Positions 54,780 to 64,000 are shown, counted from the first letter of the stretch. The stretch is 64,000 nucleotides of DNA from Alentia gelatinosa (GCA_950022655.1 OX465583.1:71559152-71623151), one strand, 5' to 3'. A program made the numbers and translations. The notes: generated by a model from the letters alone, not told the origin.

Positions 54780-55620
54780 CGCACCCAACCCATCCGCCTC
54801 AGTGGACGTATTAAAACAAAGCAGCGCCTGGCGCGGCTCCAATACCGACATGGCGTGATCAGAGCGCGTTCAGTCTCCACTCTCCACGGCCCAGCGGAGT
54901 CTCAGTTCCAAGAAACAACCGGCGAAAATAAACTAAAACAGGCTCGTACGTATACGACAGCGGCTAGCAGGGTTTGTAGACTCATTCCATCCACTCACAG
55001 GCCCTTTACTTACCCTCCCACCCACCGACAAACTGATGGAGAGAAAAAAACAGCCTCAATCCCACCCCAAAACACAACCACTAGAATCTCTGCTAGGAGA
55101 GTGACTACTACTAACCGGAAGTCTCCGCTGGTACCGTTCGTGCGGAAACTTCCGGCGTGAGCTGGGCGCCGGCGTGCCTCTGCCAAACACAGTGTGCGCT
55201 GGTTGCGCGTGAAGATAAAGGTGGTTGTGGGGAGGACGGCCAAAAGACCAATAAAGCACGGCACGGGAGTGGCCGGCCGGGCCGCCGCCGCCCGCCGCCC
55301 GCCGCCCGCCGCCCGCCACCGCATGCCCGCCGCACACCGCCCGCCGCCCGCCGCCCGCTGCCCGCCGCCCGTCGGACCCGTCTGAGGCCCGCTGGGGCAT
55401 GAATGAAGATTGCCGTGTGGTACGATCGGCCGCACCATGTAGCCAGTACAGAGGGACAAGTGCTCCGCAAACTGCCCGGCCGTCGAGCCCACACCGGTCT
55501 AGGGATTCACGGCGTACTCATGCAGGGTGTCAGTATAAAAAAGACTGTCATGTTGAAGAAGGATCCCAAATAGCCTGTTTGTTGGTAGCGTAACATTGTG
55601 CTGCAAATAAGTGGGGAACC
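54780..55620. promoter_or_regulatory. GC- and CpG-rich region, possible promoter
   Basis: CpG-dense with a (GCCCGCC)n run at 55260-55375. It holds two facing ETS-type words, ACCGGAAGT (near 55115) and AACTTCCGG (near 55146). Such pairs are common in CpG-island promoters. The long overlapping frames on both strands (up to 160 codons) follow from base composition. No convincing start exon. Confidence 0.4.
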
Positions 55621-55775
55621 AACGAGTTCAAAGTCGTTCAGAGCTGGGCGTTACCTGTCCCATATTTTATGGGGACAGGGAAGCAGTCTATGCAAACTGC
55701 CCAGCGAGCCGGGATACACGGCATGCGCATATAGAGGGTGTCAGTATAAACAGGAGGGTTGAGAATAACCTGTGC

Positions 55776-56023
55776 CTGTTGAATAATCCAGGATGTATCG
55801 TAGGGCTGGACGATAAGATCTGACTCAACGTGGAGCAGGTCTGGGATGATCCACGCCAAATATCGTTTCCTAAATAAGATCCCTGGCGGACAGTAAAATC
55901 CCTCTTGGAAATAGTCCTAAGTGTGTCGCAGACGTCTCTTAAGGATAAGTCCCTCGAACCTAAGCCTGAGGCCTCATAGACATGGGACAATTTCTACATA
56001 TATCCTGGATTATTCAACAAACC
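55776..56023. mobile_element. Family X-like TIR element
   Basis: GTTGAATAATCCAGGATGTA at the left, TATATCCTGGATTATTCAAC at the right, about 23-bp inverted ends. Related in its GTTGAATAAT core to 23989 and 36557. Confidence 0.7.
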
Positions 56024-56081
56024 ATATTTTCCTAGGAAGTGCTGAGTGTCGACGAATTTTGCGGTGGACATTGCCTCCACG

Positions 56082-56137
56082 CTGGCTTGACGATCTACAG
56101 TCGCCACGTATTTAGTCATCTATTGTAAACGCCGGGT
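56082..56137. mobile_element. Family N end fragment
   Basis: GACGATCTACAGTCGCCACG and TTGTAAACGCCGGGTT; directly abuts family T. Confidence 0.55.
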
Positions 56138-56145
56138 TAGGCCCA

Positions 56146-56415
56146 GCGTCCACCTACTACGATATGGCTCCGATATGGTCTACAATACACCTCCCGATAA
56201 AAAGTCAAAATCGCGTCGGCAGTTTACCTAATATCGGGGCAGTTGACCACGTTTTTGCGATTAGACACCGATAAAACCCCATACAATGCGTGGTGGATTA
56301 GCATGTCTAGACATATGTCTACGATTTTGCACCTTCCCGATATGTCTACGATATTTGCTTTTTGTATCGGTGCCATATCGGGAGGTCTAAATTTCTATCG
56401 TAGTTGGTGGACGCC
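56146..56415. mobile_element. Family T TIR element, copy 2
   Basis: GCGTCCACCTACTACGATAT at the left, TATCGTAGTTGGTGGACGC at the right. The interior has repeated CCGATATG / TACGATAT words. 270 bp. Confidence 0.85.
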
Positions 56416-56923
56416 AGGCCTAAGTGTGTCTGTTGGCGGGACCCTGACAATCCCTACCCCTGCCCCCTGGTCGCTCCCTGTCTCTGACTGCTACCAACGG
56501 TATCGACATTTCTCCTTCCATAATTCTAGTCCTACCTTGCCGGTAGATAGGAGTATGACCCTTGGGTACCACTGAAAGTTGATAGATGACCAAGTATCTG
56601 TCCCCTCCGGCATCCCGCAACACACTATCAATAGTATTGATCTGGGTTCGCCGCATGCCTTGTCGGCACTGCTTGTACCCTGTATCCACCATTTAAATCT
56701 GCCCATGTTGGCTTTTCTCTATCTAGCGAGTGGTGGTTGGTTAATGACCTTAATAACCTTGGAGACTGACGATGGATACTGACCTTTGGTTGGTGTGGAC
56801 TTTCATAATTGGCCTGCTGGGATGGGCAGCAATGATCACTATGTTCACACTCTTGGTCGCCTTGCCTCCGCGTGGTGCAGGCTGGATATGCTTGCATGGA
56901 AATATAACTAAAGCGACTGGGGT

Positions 56924-57136
56924 GAGGAGGTAGCTCAGTGGTAAAGAGCACTGGATTCGTAATCCCAAGGTTGTCAAAGTTTATGGGTTCGTGTCCCACT
57001 GCAGCCACTCTTCTCCTTCAGCCTAGCAGTGGTCGATTTACTGCTATATCAAAGGCCAATCCTTCTCATATTTTGTCTTTGTTGTGTGGGAAGTAAAAGA
57101 ACTCTCACCTTGGTAAATGTGTAGGGGTGAGAATTT
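56924..57136 (+). mobile_element. tRNA-derived SINE
   Basis: A box TAGCTCAGTGG (56931-56941) and B box GGTTCGTGTCC (56986-56996) at tRNA-like spacing, with an anticodon-arm-like TGGATTCGTAATCCCA between. The acceptor stem does not pair, so this is not a tRNA gene. The body (CTTCTCCTTCAGCCTAGCAG...) runs to the pogo-like MITE. Confidence 0.75.
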
Positions 57137-57238
57137 ATCCCCTATTCGGGGAACACCCCGCTTAACGGGACACCCCGCTTAACGGGACAGTTTGCTCGGA
57201 ATGGAAGGTGGGCCCCTTAAACGGGGTTTTACTGTATT
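57137..57238. mobile_element. Pogo/Tigger-like MITE, second type
   Basis: AACACCCCGCTTAACGGGAC repeated, right end TTAAACGGGGTTTTACTGTA. The left end is partly eroded (TTCGGGGAACACC). Confidence 0.65.
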
Positions 57239-57529
57239 AGTATATGTACTGTATCCGGAGTGAACAATAACAAATAACAAATAAATGAGTTCTCAATTGC
57301 GGTAATTGCCAAGTAACGTGCAGACTTAGATCACCTTCCTACCAATGGAATATAAATAACTATTTCTGAATGATATGTATTCAAATGTCCTCCGGTAAAA
57401 CTCCCCTGTGCTGTTAAAAGCCCCTGTCAGGAGCATGACATGCCGAGTTGTCCATTAACACGCTCGGTATTTCGTGTCACTTCAGTAATTATGCAGGCAA
57501 ACGGCATTGTTCCTGCGAAGGCAATGTCT

Positions 57530-57935
57530 AAAGCGGGATTCACACGTAGAGACTAATGTACATGTACCTGAGACGAGTGTACTTCACACTATTCCTCTAG
57601 TCTAAAACGGGGTTCACACATAGAGACTAATGTACCTGAGACGGGTGTACTTCACACCTTTCCCCTAGTCTAAAGCAGGATTCACACAGAGAGACTAACG
57701 TACCTGAGACGGGTGTACTTCACACCTTTCCCCTAGTCTAAAGCAGGATTCACACAGAGAGACTAACGTACCTGAGACGGGTGTACCTCACACCTTTCCC
57801 CTAGTCTAAAGCAGGATTCACACAGAGAGACTAACGTACCTGAGACGGGTGTACCTCACACCTTTCCCCTAGTCTAATGTGGGATTAACACATATAGACT
57901 AATGCACCTGAAATGGGTGTACTTAACACCTTTTC
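57530..57935 (+). repeat. Family J tandem array, about 5-6 units of 68 bp
   Basis: Unit words AAAGCAGGATTCACACAGAG, AGACTAACGTACCTGAGACG, GGTGTACTTCACACCTTTCC, CCTAGTCT. The opening resembles family I (GGGATTCACAC), so J may be a distant relative. Confidence 0.9.
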
Positions 57936-58234
57936 GATAGTCCCAGACAATTCTCCTTTGGTGCAAACATTTCATGGCAAGGTGACATCTTATACTTTTG
58001 CCGATCCCAAGGAAAAATGGTAAATTTATTCACATGGAAGGACACAGCTGGTATATGGTCTCAGACATAGTGAGTCACAGTGAGCACTCTAACTGTGACT
58101 CAAGTACCTTTAAGGTAAGGTGTGAAAAACATGTGATCCTATTTGCTGGCTTCCTATTGGCTAGGTTGGGTACTTAGTCAGCGACTCAGCAGTTGGCCTA
58201 TTTGTTATACCAAAATGCCCTATGAATTTTAAAT

Positions 58235-59010
58235 GTGTTTTTAAATCAAAATCTCTTGAGATTCTGTACCTGGGGTAATAGCCGCCAACAATTACAAGGG
58301 AAATGGAACCCTACCATTCAGAAGAGGAGATTCTGTTCCTCACAGGGTGTTTGTCTGAGACAAATCCTGTTGAGATTTTGTACCCTGTAAAGTGGGATTC
58401 ACACGATGGGATTCATGTACCTCACAGGGTGTTTCACACAGAGACAAATCCTGTTGAGATTTTGTACTCTGTAAAGTGGGATTCACACGATGGGATTCAT
58501 GTACCTCACAGGGTGTTTGTCTCAGAGAAATCCTGTTGAGATTTTGTACCCTGTAAAGTGGGATTCACACGATGGGATTCATGTACCTCACAGGGTGTTT
58601 GTCTGAGACAAATCCTGTTGAGATTTTGTACCCTGTAAAGTGGGATTCACACGATGGGATTCATGTACCTCACAGGGTGTTTGTCTGAGACAAATCCTGT
58701 TGAGATTTTGTACCCTGTAAAGTGGGATTCACACGATGGGATTCATGTACCTCACAGACAAATCCAGCTAAGAGTCTATACTCTGAACACAATCTCTTCG
58801 TCTTAGTAGTAGGGTTCCATTTGTATCAGACGTATTTTTCCCCTGCAATTGTTGGCGACATTTATCCCTGAAAAGGAACAGAATCTCATGAGATTTTGAA
58901 CCTTGTAAGGTAGCTGAATCCCACCGTGTGAATTCCACTCAACGAGGTACAGAATCTCATGAGATTTAGAACCCCATTAGGTAAATGAATCCCAACGTGT
59001 GAATCCCACT
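58235..59010. mobile_element. Expanded family I element with an 82-bp internal array
   Basis: Five units (starts 58394, 58478, 58560, 58642, 58724) of GGGATTCACACGATGGGATT, CATGTACCTCACAGGGTGTT, TGTCTGAGACAAATCCTGTT, GAGATTTTGTACCCTGTAAA. The centre holds the I interior inverted (TTGTTGGCGACATTTATCCC). Two complementary 71-bp-type units close it (to 59010). So one arm grew by tandem copying of its terminal repeat. Confidence 0.9.
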
Positions 59011-59352
59011 TTAGTGATAACTGTTGTTCCGAGCGTGAATGGCGATGCATTAGTATAAACACCAACATAAATAGTGACCGTGTCAGACACATGTGTCGGC
59101 GTGACTGATAGCTACTTCACTCATCACCCTCGTACATTTTACCTGTGACATACATTAAAGGACTGTAGCCGATAAAGTATGGCGAATACTCAAGATGGAA
59201 ATAGATCTGATCATTATTTTCTTCTTACATTGATATTACGTTGGCCTTCTTTTAGAATAAAGAATACAAGGGCAGGGTCCAAACATGAAGGAGAATAACC
59301 CAGGGGCCTCCCAGTGCATCATGTACTTGAAAGAGGGGAATAATGTATCTGA

Positions 59353-59356
<4 letters not shown>

Positions 59357-59430
<74 letters not shown>
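59357..59430. repeat. (GT)n-(TA)n microsatellite
   Basis: GTGTGTGTGT then about 33 TA units. Confidence 0.95.
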
Positions 59431-59519
59431 GACGTATATATAAATAAATGTACATATATATGTATCTTATGATGTTGCAATAAAAAGATAAGTTTTTTTC
59501 CATTCGAGCCCTATACATA

Positions 59520-59708
59520 AGTAGCTCGTCAGTGGATGTTCTTCAGTGAAACCTAGCCCCCTTATTCCTCATTCTAATGGCGGTTGTTAAGCCGAATGGG
59601 CAGTGGGTACCATTTTTGTGTAAGTCTTTGGTATGACCCGACTAGGATTTGAACCTCCGACCTCCCGATGCTCAAGGCGATCACCCTTTCCACTTAGCCA
59701 CTGAGCTT
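59520..59708 (-). mobile_element. tRNA-derived SINE, minus strand
   Basis: On the minus strand: GCTCAGTGGCTAAGTGG (A-box region), then GGAGGTTCAAATCC (perfect B box), then the body (TACCAAAGACTTACAC, GGTACCCACTGCC). The tRNA-like part is 59635-59708. It lies downstream of the exon at 59887, in its putative first intron. Confidence 0.75.
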
Positions 59709-59886
59709 GGCAGGAATGGGTCTGAGGGAGTGGGAACGTACCCAGACACACATTGAAGCAAGTCTGCCCTCCTAAAGTGGTTATCCATCAACTGCTTATC
59801 TGTGAAGGCAATTTAAACAAAGCATTCATTATTACACAATGTAAACAATGTAGAAAGAGAGACTAAACGATTGAAGGTTGACTTAC

Positions 59887-59914
59887 CGGCTGCCCACTTG
59901 TCAAACAGTGACAT
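59887..59914 (-). CDS. Probable first coding exon (MSLFDKWAA...)
   Basis: On the minus strand ACCCACCATG gives a good start context. Nine codons (MSLFDKWAA) plus one base lead into a consensus donor GTAAGT (59881-59886). The GC-rich region just upstream on the same strand (60.1-60.8 kb, with a GGGGCGGGC box near 60740) fits a promoter and 5' leader. The next exon would lie at lower coordinates but was not found. I do not recognise the protein. An alternative reading takes the overlapping 71-codon frame (59863-60078) as coding; I prefer the ATG. Confidence 0.4.
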
Positions 59915-60074
59915 GGTGGGTGTGTGGTGTAATAATGGTCACGGCCTGTATCCTCCGGGCAGATAATGGAGATACCCTCCCTCACAGGTCCTGGTAGAGA
60001 CCCACGCTCCTGTACACAACTCCAGTAGTACTCCTTCCTCCGGGCTCCTCCAGCACACACACACACATACACAC

Positions 60075-60152
60075 ACACTCCCTTCCTCCAGTGGTTAGGA
60101 GCGCCGGCCTTCTGTCCTCATGGTGGTATAAATCCCTCGTCCACTGCTCACC
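60075..60152 (+). repeat. tRNA-like remnant
   Basis: CCAGTGGTTAGGAGCGCCGG resembles an A-box region and GGTATAAATCCCTCGTCC a decayed B box. Possibly an old SINE head. Confidence 0.4.
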
Positions 60153-60218
60153 CCCTTTAAGCCTGCCGCCCCCTCCTCCTCCTGTACCCTGCTCAGTGTG
60201 GTACCGCGCACATTGACA

Positions 60219-60728
60219 CTAGAAGGTTAATAAGCCCACTTCCTCCAGGCTCTCCTCCTGGGCGGGACGGTGGTGGCGGATCCGCACGGGGGGCCGGAAT
60301 GACGGGGACGGAGACTCCACGGTCTCCACAGGACCATTGGGTCCCACTTCGGTAAAGCCGGCCCCTTTGATCCTATAGCTCGTTGGCGTACCGTCCTGCC
60401 GCCTCCCGAACCCTCTCCTCCAGGGTGTTTTGGCGTGTGCGGCGGCGTGTGGTGGAGACAGGGGCCCGTCCGGAGTTACGTATACTCCACAGATGGGATA
60501 CTCCAGGGGAAGGGGTCTAAAAGAAGCACGGGTATATGAGAAGGGAGGGGTGGGGGTTGGGGGAGATGGGGTGGGTATAGTATGCGATATAAGGGTATTG
60601 TAGCCAGGATCCCTGTATCTTTCCTCCACGGCTGTGGGTAGCAGGGACTCCGCGCCCTGGGTGATGGTCTGGAGGAGCCGCCTTGCTCCACCTGTGGGTC
60701 TGCAGCCTACTCCTCCTGCACTAGTCAC
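60219..60728 (-). CDS. Open GC-rich frame, possible last exon of a minus-strand gene
   Basis: 169 codons ending TAG at 60219-60221. Codons favour G/C at position three and the peptide looks ordered and charged in places (RRLLQTITQGAESLLPTAVE; EYPICGVYVTPDGPLS; PAQEESLEEVGLLTF). Acceptor choices: AGTGCAG or GGCTGCAG near 60700-60720, or GTGCTTCTTTTAG at 60517 if the Pro-rich middle is an intron. The composition alone could produce an open frame. It could also be the leader of the 59887 exon rather than a separate gene. No family recognised. Confidence 0.35.
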   Translation of the reverse strand: MTSAGGVGCRPTGGARRLLQTITQGAESLLPTAVEERYRDPGYNTLISHTIPTPSPPTPTPPFSYTRASFRPLPLEYPICGVYVTPDGPLSPPHAAAHAKTPWRRGFGRRQDGTPTSYRIKGAGFTEVGPNGPVETVESPSPSFRPPVRIRHHRPAQEESLEEVGLLTF

Positions 60729-60829
60729 GCCCAGTGCCGCCCGCCCCGTCTAAAGCGGGATCCCGGGATCGGATCCCGAGGCAGGGACCAGGAGAGCAGC
60801 GGCGGCGGGACGGCCACGGGCGGGGGAGG

Positions 60830-61595
60830 GGGGAGGCGGAGGGGTGGGGGAAGGGTGGGGGAGAAGTATAGAGGAAGAAGGGGAGGAGGGGGAGGTGGGG
60901 AGAAGGGGGAAGAGGGGGAGGAGGGGAGGAGGAGGAGAAGAGGAGAGGAGGAGGGGGAGGGGAGGAGGGGGAGGAGTGGTGGGGGAAGGGTGGGGGAGAA
61001 GTATAGAGGAAGAAGGGGAGGAGAGGGAGAGGAAAGGGGTGGGGAGAAGGGGGGGAGGGGGAGGAGTGGTGGGTAGAGGGAGGTAGGAGGTAGGAGGGGG
61101 AGGAAAAGAAGGAGGAGGAGGGGACGGGGAGGAAGAGAGGAGGAGGAGTATAGAGGAAGGGGAGGAGGAGGAGGGGGAGGAGGGGTGGAGCGGATGGGGG
61201 AGGAGGAGAAGATGGGGAAGGGAGGGAGAGCAGAGGAAAGGAAGGAGGAGGAGGGGGAGGAGGAGGAGGTGAAGGAGGGGAGGGGAGGAGGAGGGGGAGG
61301 AGTGGAGGGGGGAGGAGGTGGCGGAGGGGGAGGAGGAGGGGGAGGGGGAGGAGGAGGAGGAGGGAGGGGGAGAAGGAGGGGAGGAGGAGGAGAAGAGGAG
61401 GGGAGGAGGAGGAGGAGGGGAGGGGAGGAGGAGGAGGTGGGGGGGAGGAGGAGGGGGAGGAGGTGGAGGGGGAGGGGATTTGAGGAGGTGGGGGAGGGGG
61501 AGGAGGTGGGGGAGGGGAGGGGGAGGAGGAGGGAGGAGGAGGAGGGGGAGGAGGTGGAGGTGGGGGAGGGGAGGAGGAGGGAGGAGGGGGAGGGT
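60830..61595 (+). repeat. Polypurine tract (GGGGAGGAGGA type), about 770 bp
   Basis: The plus strand is almost entirely G and A, with embedded duplications (AAGGGTGGGGGAGAAGTATA twice, near 60849 and 60987). The 374-codon Pro/Ser/Leu frame on the minus strand and the 182-codon Gly/Glu frame on the plus strand are artefacts. Such tracts can form triplex (H-) DNA. Confidence 0.95.
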
Positions 61596-62283
61596 GTTAT
61601 GGGTGCGCGGGAAAACGCCCTGCGACCAATCCCAGTCTGTGTTGTAGTGGTACCACGGCTGTGTGCGCTCCCAGTCCGGGCGAAGTGCCTGGTTTTGTTA
61701 ATGTGCCTGCCGCCGAGTGTTGTGTGCCTGTGAGTTCCTATATGGTGTGCCCTGCACGCGTTACCATGTGCTTCTGAACTCCTATATGGTGTACCTTGCA
61801 CTCCTCCCGATATGCCTGTAAGCGTGTGTTTATTGAACTCTGGTGTCATGTTTGCTTTCTCCTGTTACCCTGGACTACTACCGTGGATAATTACCTCCCA
61901 TTACCAGTAGTGGGAGCTATTTGTTACTTTCCAACCAGATCTTCCGCACTGCTTGGAGAGTGTGTCATGTCATAACCTCGAAGCTATTTTTCCATTTTCT
62001 TATTTCCTTTTCTGTGTATTTCTTCAAAATGTAATGAACATAAATCTCCCGTTTCGTTATCAATCAGTTAGCTATGAATATTTTATATTATGTAGGTCAG
62101 CTTTTAGAGTATACATAGAACAAAAATATTTTGTATGAGGCGCAAACCGCAGATACCGTATGAGATTTTACTCGATCAACCCCTATATCGTAGCTCAGCG
62201 TAGACAGGGGTCGGCTGCCAATCTATCAGCAGTGTCTGTCGTGAGTGAGTGTGCGTATAGGGGGCGCTGCTCCCTGATTGGGC
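61596..62283. other. No gene seen
   Basis: Short words repeat (TGTGCCTGTGAGTTCCTATA / TGTGCTTCTGAACTCCTATA). Otherwise unique, AT-rich towards 62100. Confidence 0.4.
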
Positions 62284-62381
62284 GTCCCAACGGCGTCCGA
62301 CCAGCGTCCCACTAGCGTCCCACCAGCGTTCCACCAGCGTTCCACCGGCGTTCCACCAGCGTTCCACCAGCGTTCCACCAG
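62284..62381 (+). repeat. 11-bp tandem repeat, about 9 units
   Basis: CGTTCCACCAG / CGTCCCACTAG variants. The minus strand reads as Trp/Asn/Gly-rich peptides, an artefact. Confidence 0.85.
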
Positions 62382-62420
62382 TAGATGGAGGAATGTCAGG
62401 GGGATAAGGTAGTACCATAA

Positions 62421-62725
62421 AACATCACGAAATTTCATATCATTCTTTATATGGCGTGAGTTGTCTTTGCGGAACGATATCACGAAGCGGAGCTGAGTGA
62501 TATCTGTAAGAGAAGACAATGAACGCCATGTAAACAATCATATGAAATTTCGTGATGTTTAGATTTTCAGACCGAACGCGAATATGTTTCTGATTTTATC
62601 TTAACCTGGACATATTTATCTGTTTATCCCCCATTGAGTGTGATTAACCGTACTCGCAAGCCTGTTGAGTACGAGTTCCCAATGTTAAACCTATGGACGT
62701 TTATAAATGCCAGGCTAAGCTAAAC
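62421..62725 (+). mobile_element. Family H, copy 3
   Basis: Hairpin (ATCACGAAATTTCATATCAT / ATCATATGAAATTTCGTGAT, tip ATCACGAAGCGGAGCTGAGT) shared with 29095, then body TTATCTTAACCTGGACATAT ... CCAATGTTAAACCTATGG ... GCCAGGCTAAGCTAAA. Confidence 0.75.
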
Positions 62726-62791
62726 GACGAAATCCTACACGGTAATGTCTTCAAGCCGAACATCGTCTCTCCGGAAGTATGCAGCCACCAG

Positions 62792-62805
62792 CCACCAGGG
62801 GGCCA
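62792..62805 (+). promoter_or_regulatory. CTCF-like motif 1
   Basis: CCACCAGGGGGCCA, one base from the animal CTCF core CCACCAGGGGGCGC over the first 13 positions. A CCGGAAGT (ETS) word is 20 bases upstream. Confidence 0.4.
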
Positions 62806-62978
62806 TACATCCATCCCCCAGCATGCATCAGTGGGGTCAGCCTAGCATACTGAAGACCCCCTCCGACCAGCACCCACCCTCCACCACCTCACGTCCCGTT
62901 TCTGGAGCGTCGCTGAATTAAGAATGACGACGCCCTGATTGGATTGCCGATGTGGCCGGCAGGTGGAGACACTGTTTC

Positions 62979-62994
62979 TCGCCAGGGGGCGCCT
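62979..62994 (+). promoter_or_regulatory. CTCF-like motif 2
   Basis: TCGCCAGGGGGCGCCT, same orientation as motif 1, about 190 bp away. ACCGGAAGTCG (ETS) follows. Confidence 0.4.
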
Positions 62995-63116
62995 CAGACA
63001 CCGGAAGTCGTTGGGCAGAGGACGCTGGGAGTTGCTCGAGGACGGGATTCACTGAACGACTGTGGTAGGGAGTTGTTGCTCCACGTTTTGCGGATCGCAG
63101 AATATCGATCCGAGGT

Positions 63117-63416
63117 CGAAAGTGTTGTTTCTGATTTTTTGCGGATCGTATTATGATTATGTCGCCATCTATATCAAATTAAAAACCTGATTAAACTTTA
63201 ACCTATGATACTGAAGATATGGTGTTGTAAAAACTAGCGATGCAACATAGAAATAACAATACCACACGAAAGTGTTGCTTCTGATTTTTTGTGGATCGCA
63301 TTATGATTGTGTCGCTATCTATATCCAATTAAAAACCTGGTTAAACTTTAACCTATGACACTGAAGATATGGTGTTGTAAAAACTAGCGATGCAACATAG
63401 AAATAACAATACCACA
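63117..63416 (+). repeat. 149-bp tandem duplication
   Basis: GAAAGTGTTGTTTCTGATTT to AATAACAATACCACAC occurs twice, nearly identical (GCGGATCGTATT versus GTGGATCGCATT). Confidence 0.95.
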
Positions 63417-63639
63417 CTACACGATCCGATATTACTGGAGCAACGCTTTTTCCACATTTCTAGGAGCAACGACCCCCTGGGAGATGATATGAGTGAATGG
63501 GGGATGGCGGGCAGGGGCAGGTTCAGATCAGATGTAGCTAGTGTGTTATGGAGGCAGCCATCTGGCCCCCCACCCCTAATACTAAACGAAAAAGCTTCAG
63601 CACACACCTTGACTGGCCCAGTGGATAAGGCCCATAAAC

Positions 63640-63909
63640 CCAATACCCATATTATACAGAATATACAGATATATATACAGAAAAGATTGTGTAATTATCC
63701 ATGTTAGTAGCGTGTTGACACTCATCGGAGGATGGCCGCTTTTATCAATGCTTCCGGATCTACTTTCGTTAACTTGTCATCTACTATCATTATCTGGTTC
63801 GTTTTTTTTTAAATTCACCTCGGTGCATAAATAACACTTTATTCAACGCTCAGTCAAATACACTGAGTCAATGTTAAACCTATGGCGGTTTTTTATTAGG
63901 GGTGAGATA
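63640..63909 (-). mobile_element. Family C body, partial, with a D/G-type end
   Basis: Interior as in C (TTAGTAGCGTGTTGACACTC, TCACCTCGGTGCATAAATAA), but the terminus is GGGGTGAGATAA instead of GGGGTAGGATAA. No hairpin attached. Confidence 0.75.
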
Positions 63910-63949
63910 AAGGGTGCGGTTAGTACTACAGACGGCTCTGAGCCGCACG

Positions 63950-64000
63950 ACAAGTTGGTGTCTTAGTGGACAGAGCAGCTCGCACAGTGAGTAGAATCGA
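63950..64000 (+). repeat. tRNA-like word cut by the window end
   Basis: GGTGTCTTAGTGGACAGAGC resembles a tRNA/SINE A-box region; the rest is outside the window. Confidence 0.25.

Noticed and set aside
52900..54780. Frames of 60-189 codons on both strands in the G-rich array
   Set aside because: They overlap on both strands and follow the minisatellite period; stops are rare because of G richness.
55010..55494. Gly/Arg/Ala- or Pro-rich proteins in the GC-rich region
   Set aside because: Three overlapping minus frames and two plus frames are open together across the (GCCCGCC)n run.
56924..57000. Functional tRNA gene
   Set aside because: A and B boxes are present, but the acceptor stem does not pair and the anticodon stem is broken; SINE is the better call.
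60725..61849. 374-codon Pro/Ser/Leu protein (minus) and 182-codon Gly/Glu protein (plus)
   Set aside because: Products of the polypurine simple repeat; both strands are open because of composition.
1..64000. CRISPR array or phage defence locus
   Set aside because: The direct repeats (67, 68, 71, 73, 82 bp) have no unique spacers of regular length, and the DNA has animal-type features.
1..64000. Integrated virus or autonomous transposon with a polymerase or transposase
   Set aside because: No frame shows reverse transcriptase, integrase, DDE transposase or Rep/helicase motifs; elements here are all short and non-autonomous.

Overview
This window looks like nuclear DNA from an animal, most likely a marine invertebrate; I cannot name the phylum or species. 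Supporting signs are metazoan-style splice and promoter motifs (GTAAGT donors, polypyrimidine-AG acceptors, YY1/ETS/CRE/CTCF-like words), tRNA-derived SINEs, pogo/Tigger-like MITE ends and dense short inverted-repeat elements. There are no operons, ribosome binding sites or long protein-coding frames. The only frames longer than 200 codons are products of tandem repeats and simple sequence.

Layout. 1-17 kb is a patchwork of short DNA elements (families A, C, D, E, F, G, I, N, O, P, Q, R, T), several nested in one another. 17.4-20.1 kb is a pyrimidine-rich satellite of about 36 units of 67 bp. 20-32 kb has more MITEs, an 860-bp element with about 130-bp inverted ends carrying a CTCF-like word, and 71- and 73-bp tandem arrays. 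32-39 kb holds two inverted pairs of family A, nested insertions and a possible coding exon. 41-52 kb has more of the same, a good exon candidate at 44.1-44.3 kb, an insertion with a 16-bp target duplication, and a hammerhead-like motif. 52.9-54.8 kb is a G-rich minisatellite of about 130 bp per unit. 55-61 kb is the most gene-like part: GC-rich promoter-like DNA, a probable first coding exon and an open GC-rich frame, both on the minus strand, beside a polypurine tract of about 770 bp. 61.6-64 kb has 11-bp and 149-bp tandem repeats, two CTCF-like words and more elements.

The most interesting pattern is a superfamily of two-module elements. A 'body' with ends TTATCYYACC... and a shared internal motif CCATAGRCTTAAC is joined through a conserved junction (GATAAAATCAGAAACC) to a long hairpin. 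The hairpin stem differs between families, but its tip is nearly constant (CTCGGCTTCGCCTCGTG). At least eight variants and more than twenty copies occur here. A 50-bp perfect foldback carrying the same CCATAGACTTAAC core occurs five times, twice inside the satellite.

Genes are sparse. All coding calls are single-exon candidates judged by frame, codon look and splice motifs, and none is matched to a named protein family. Family letters (A, B, C...) are my own labels, and all copy boundaries were read by eye.
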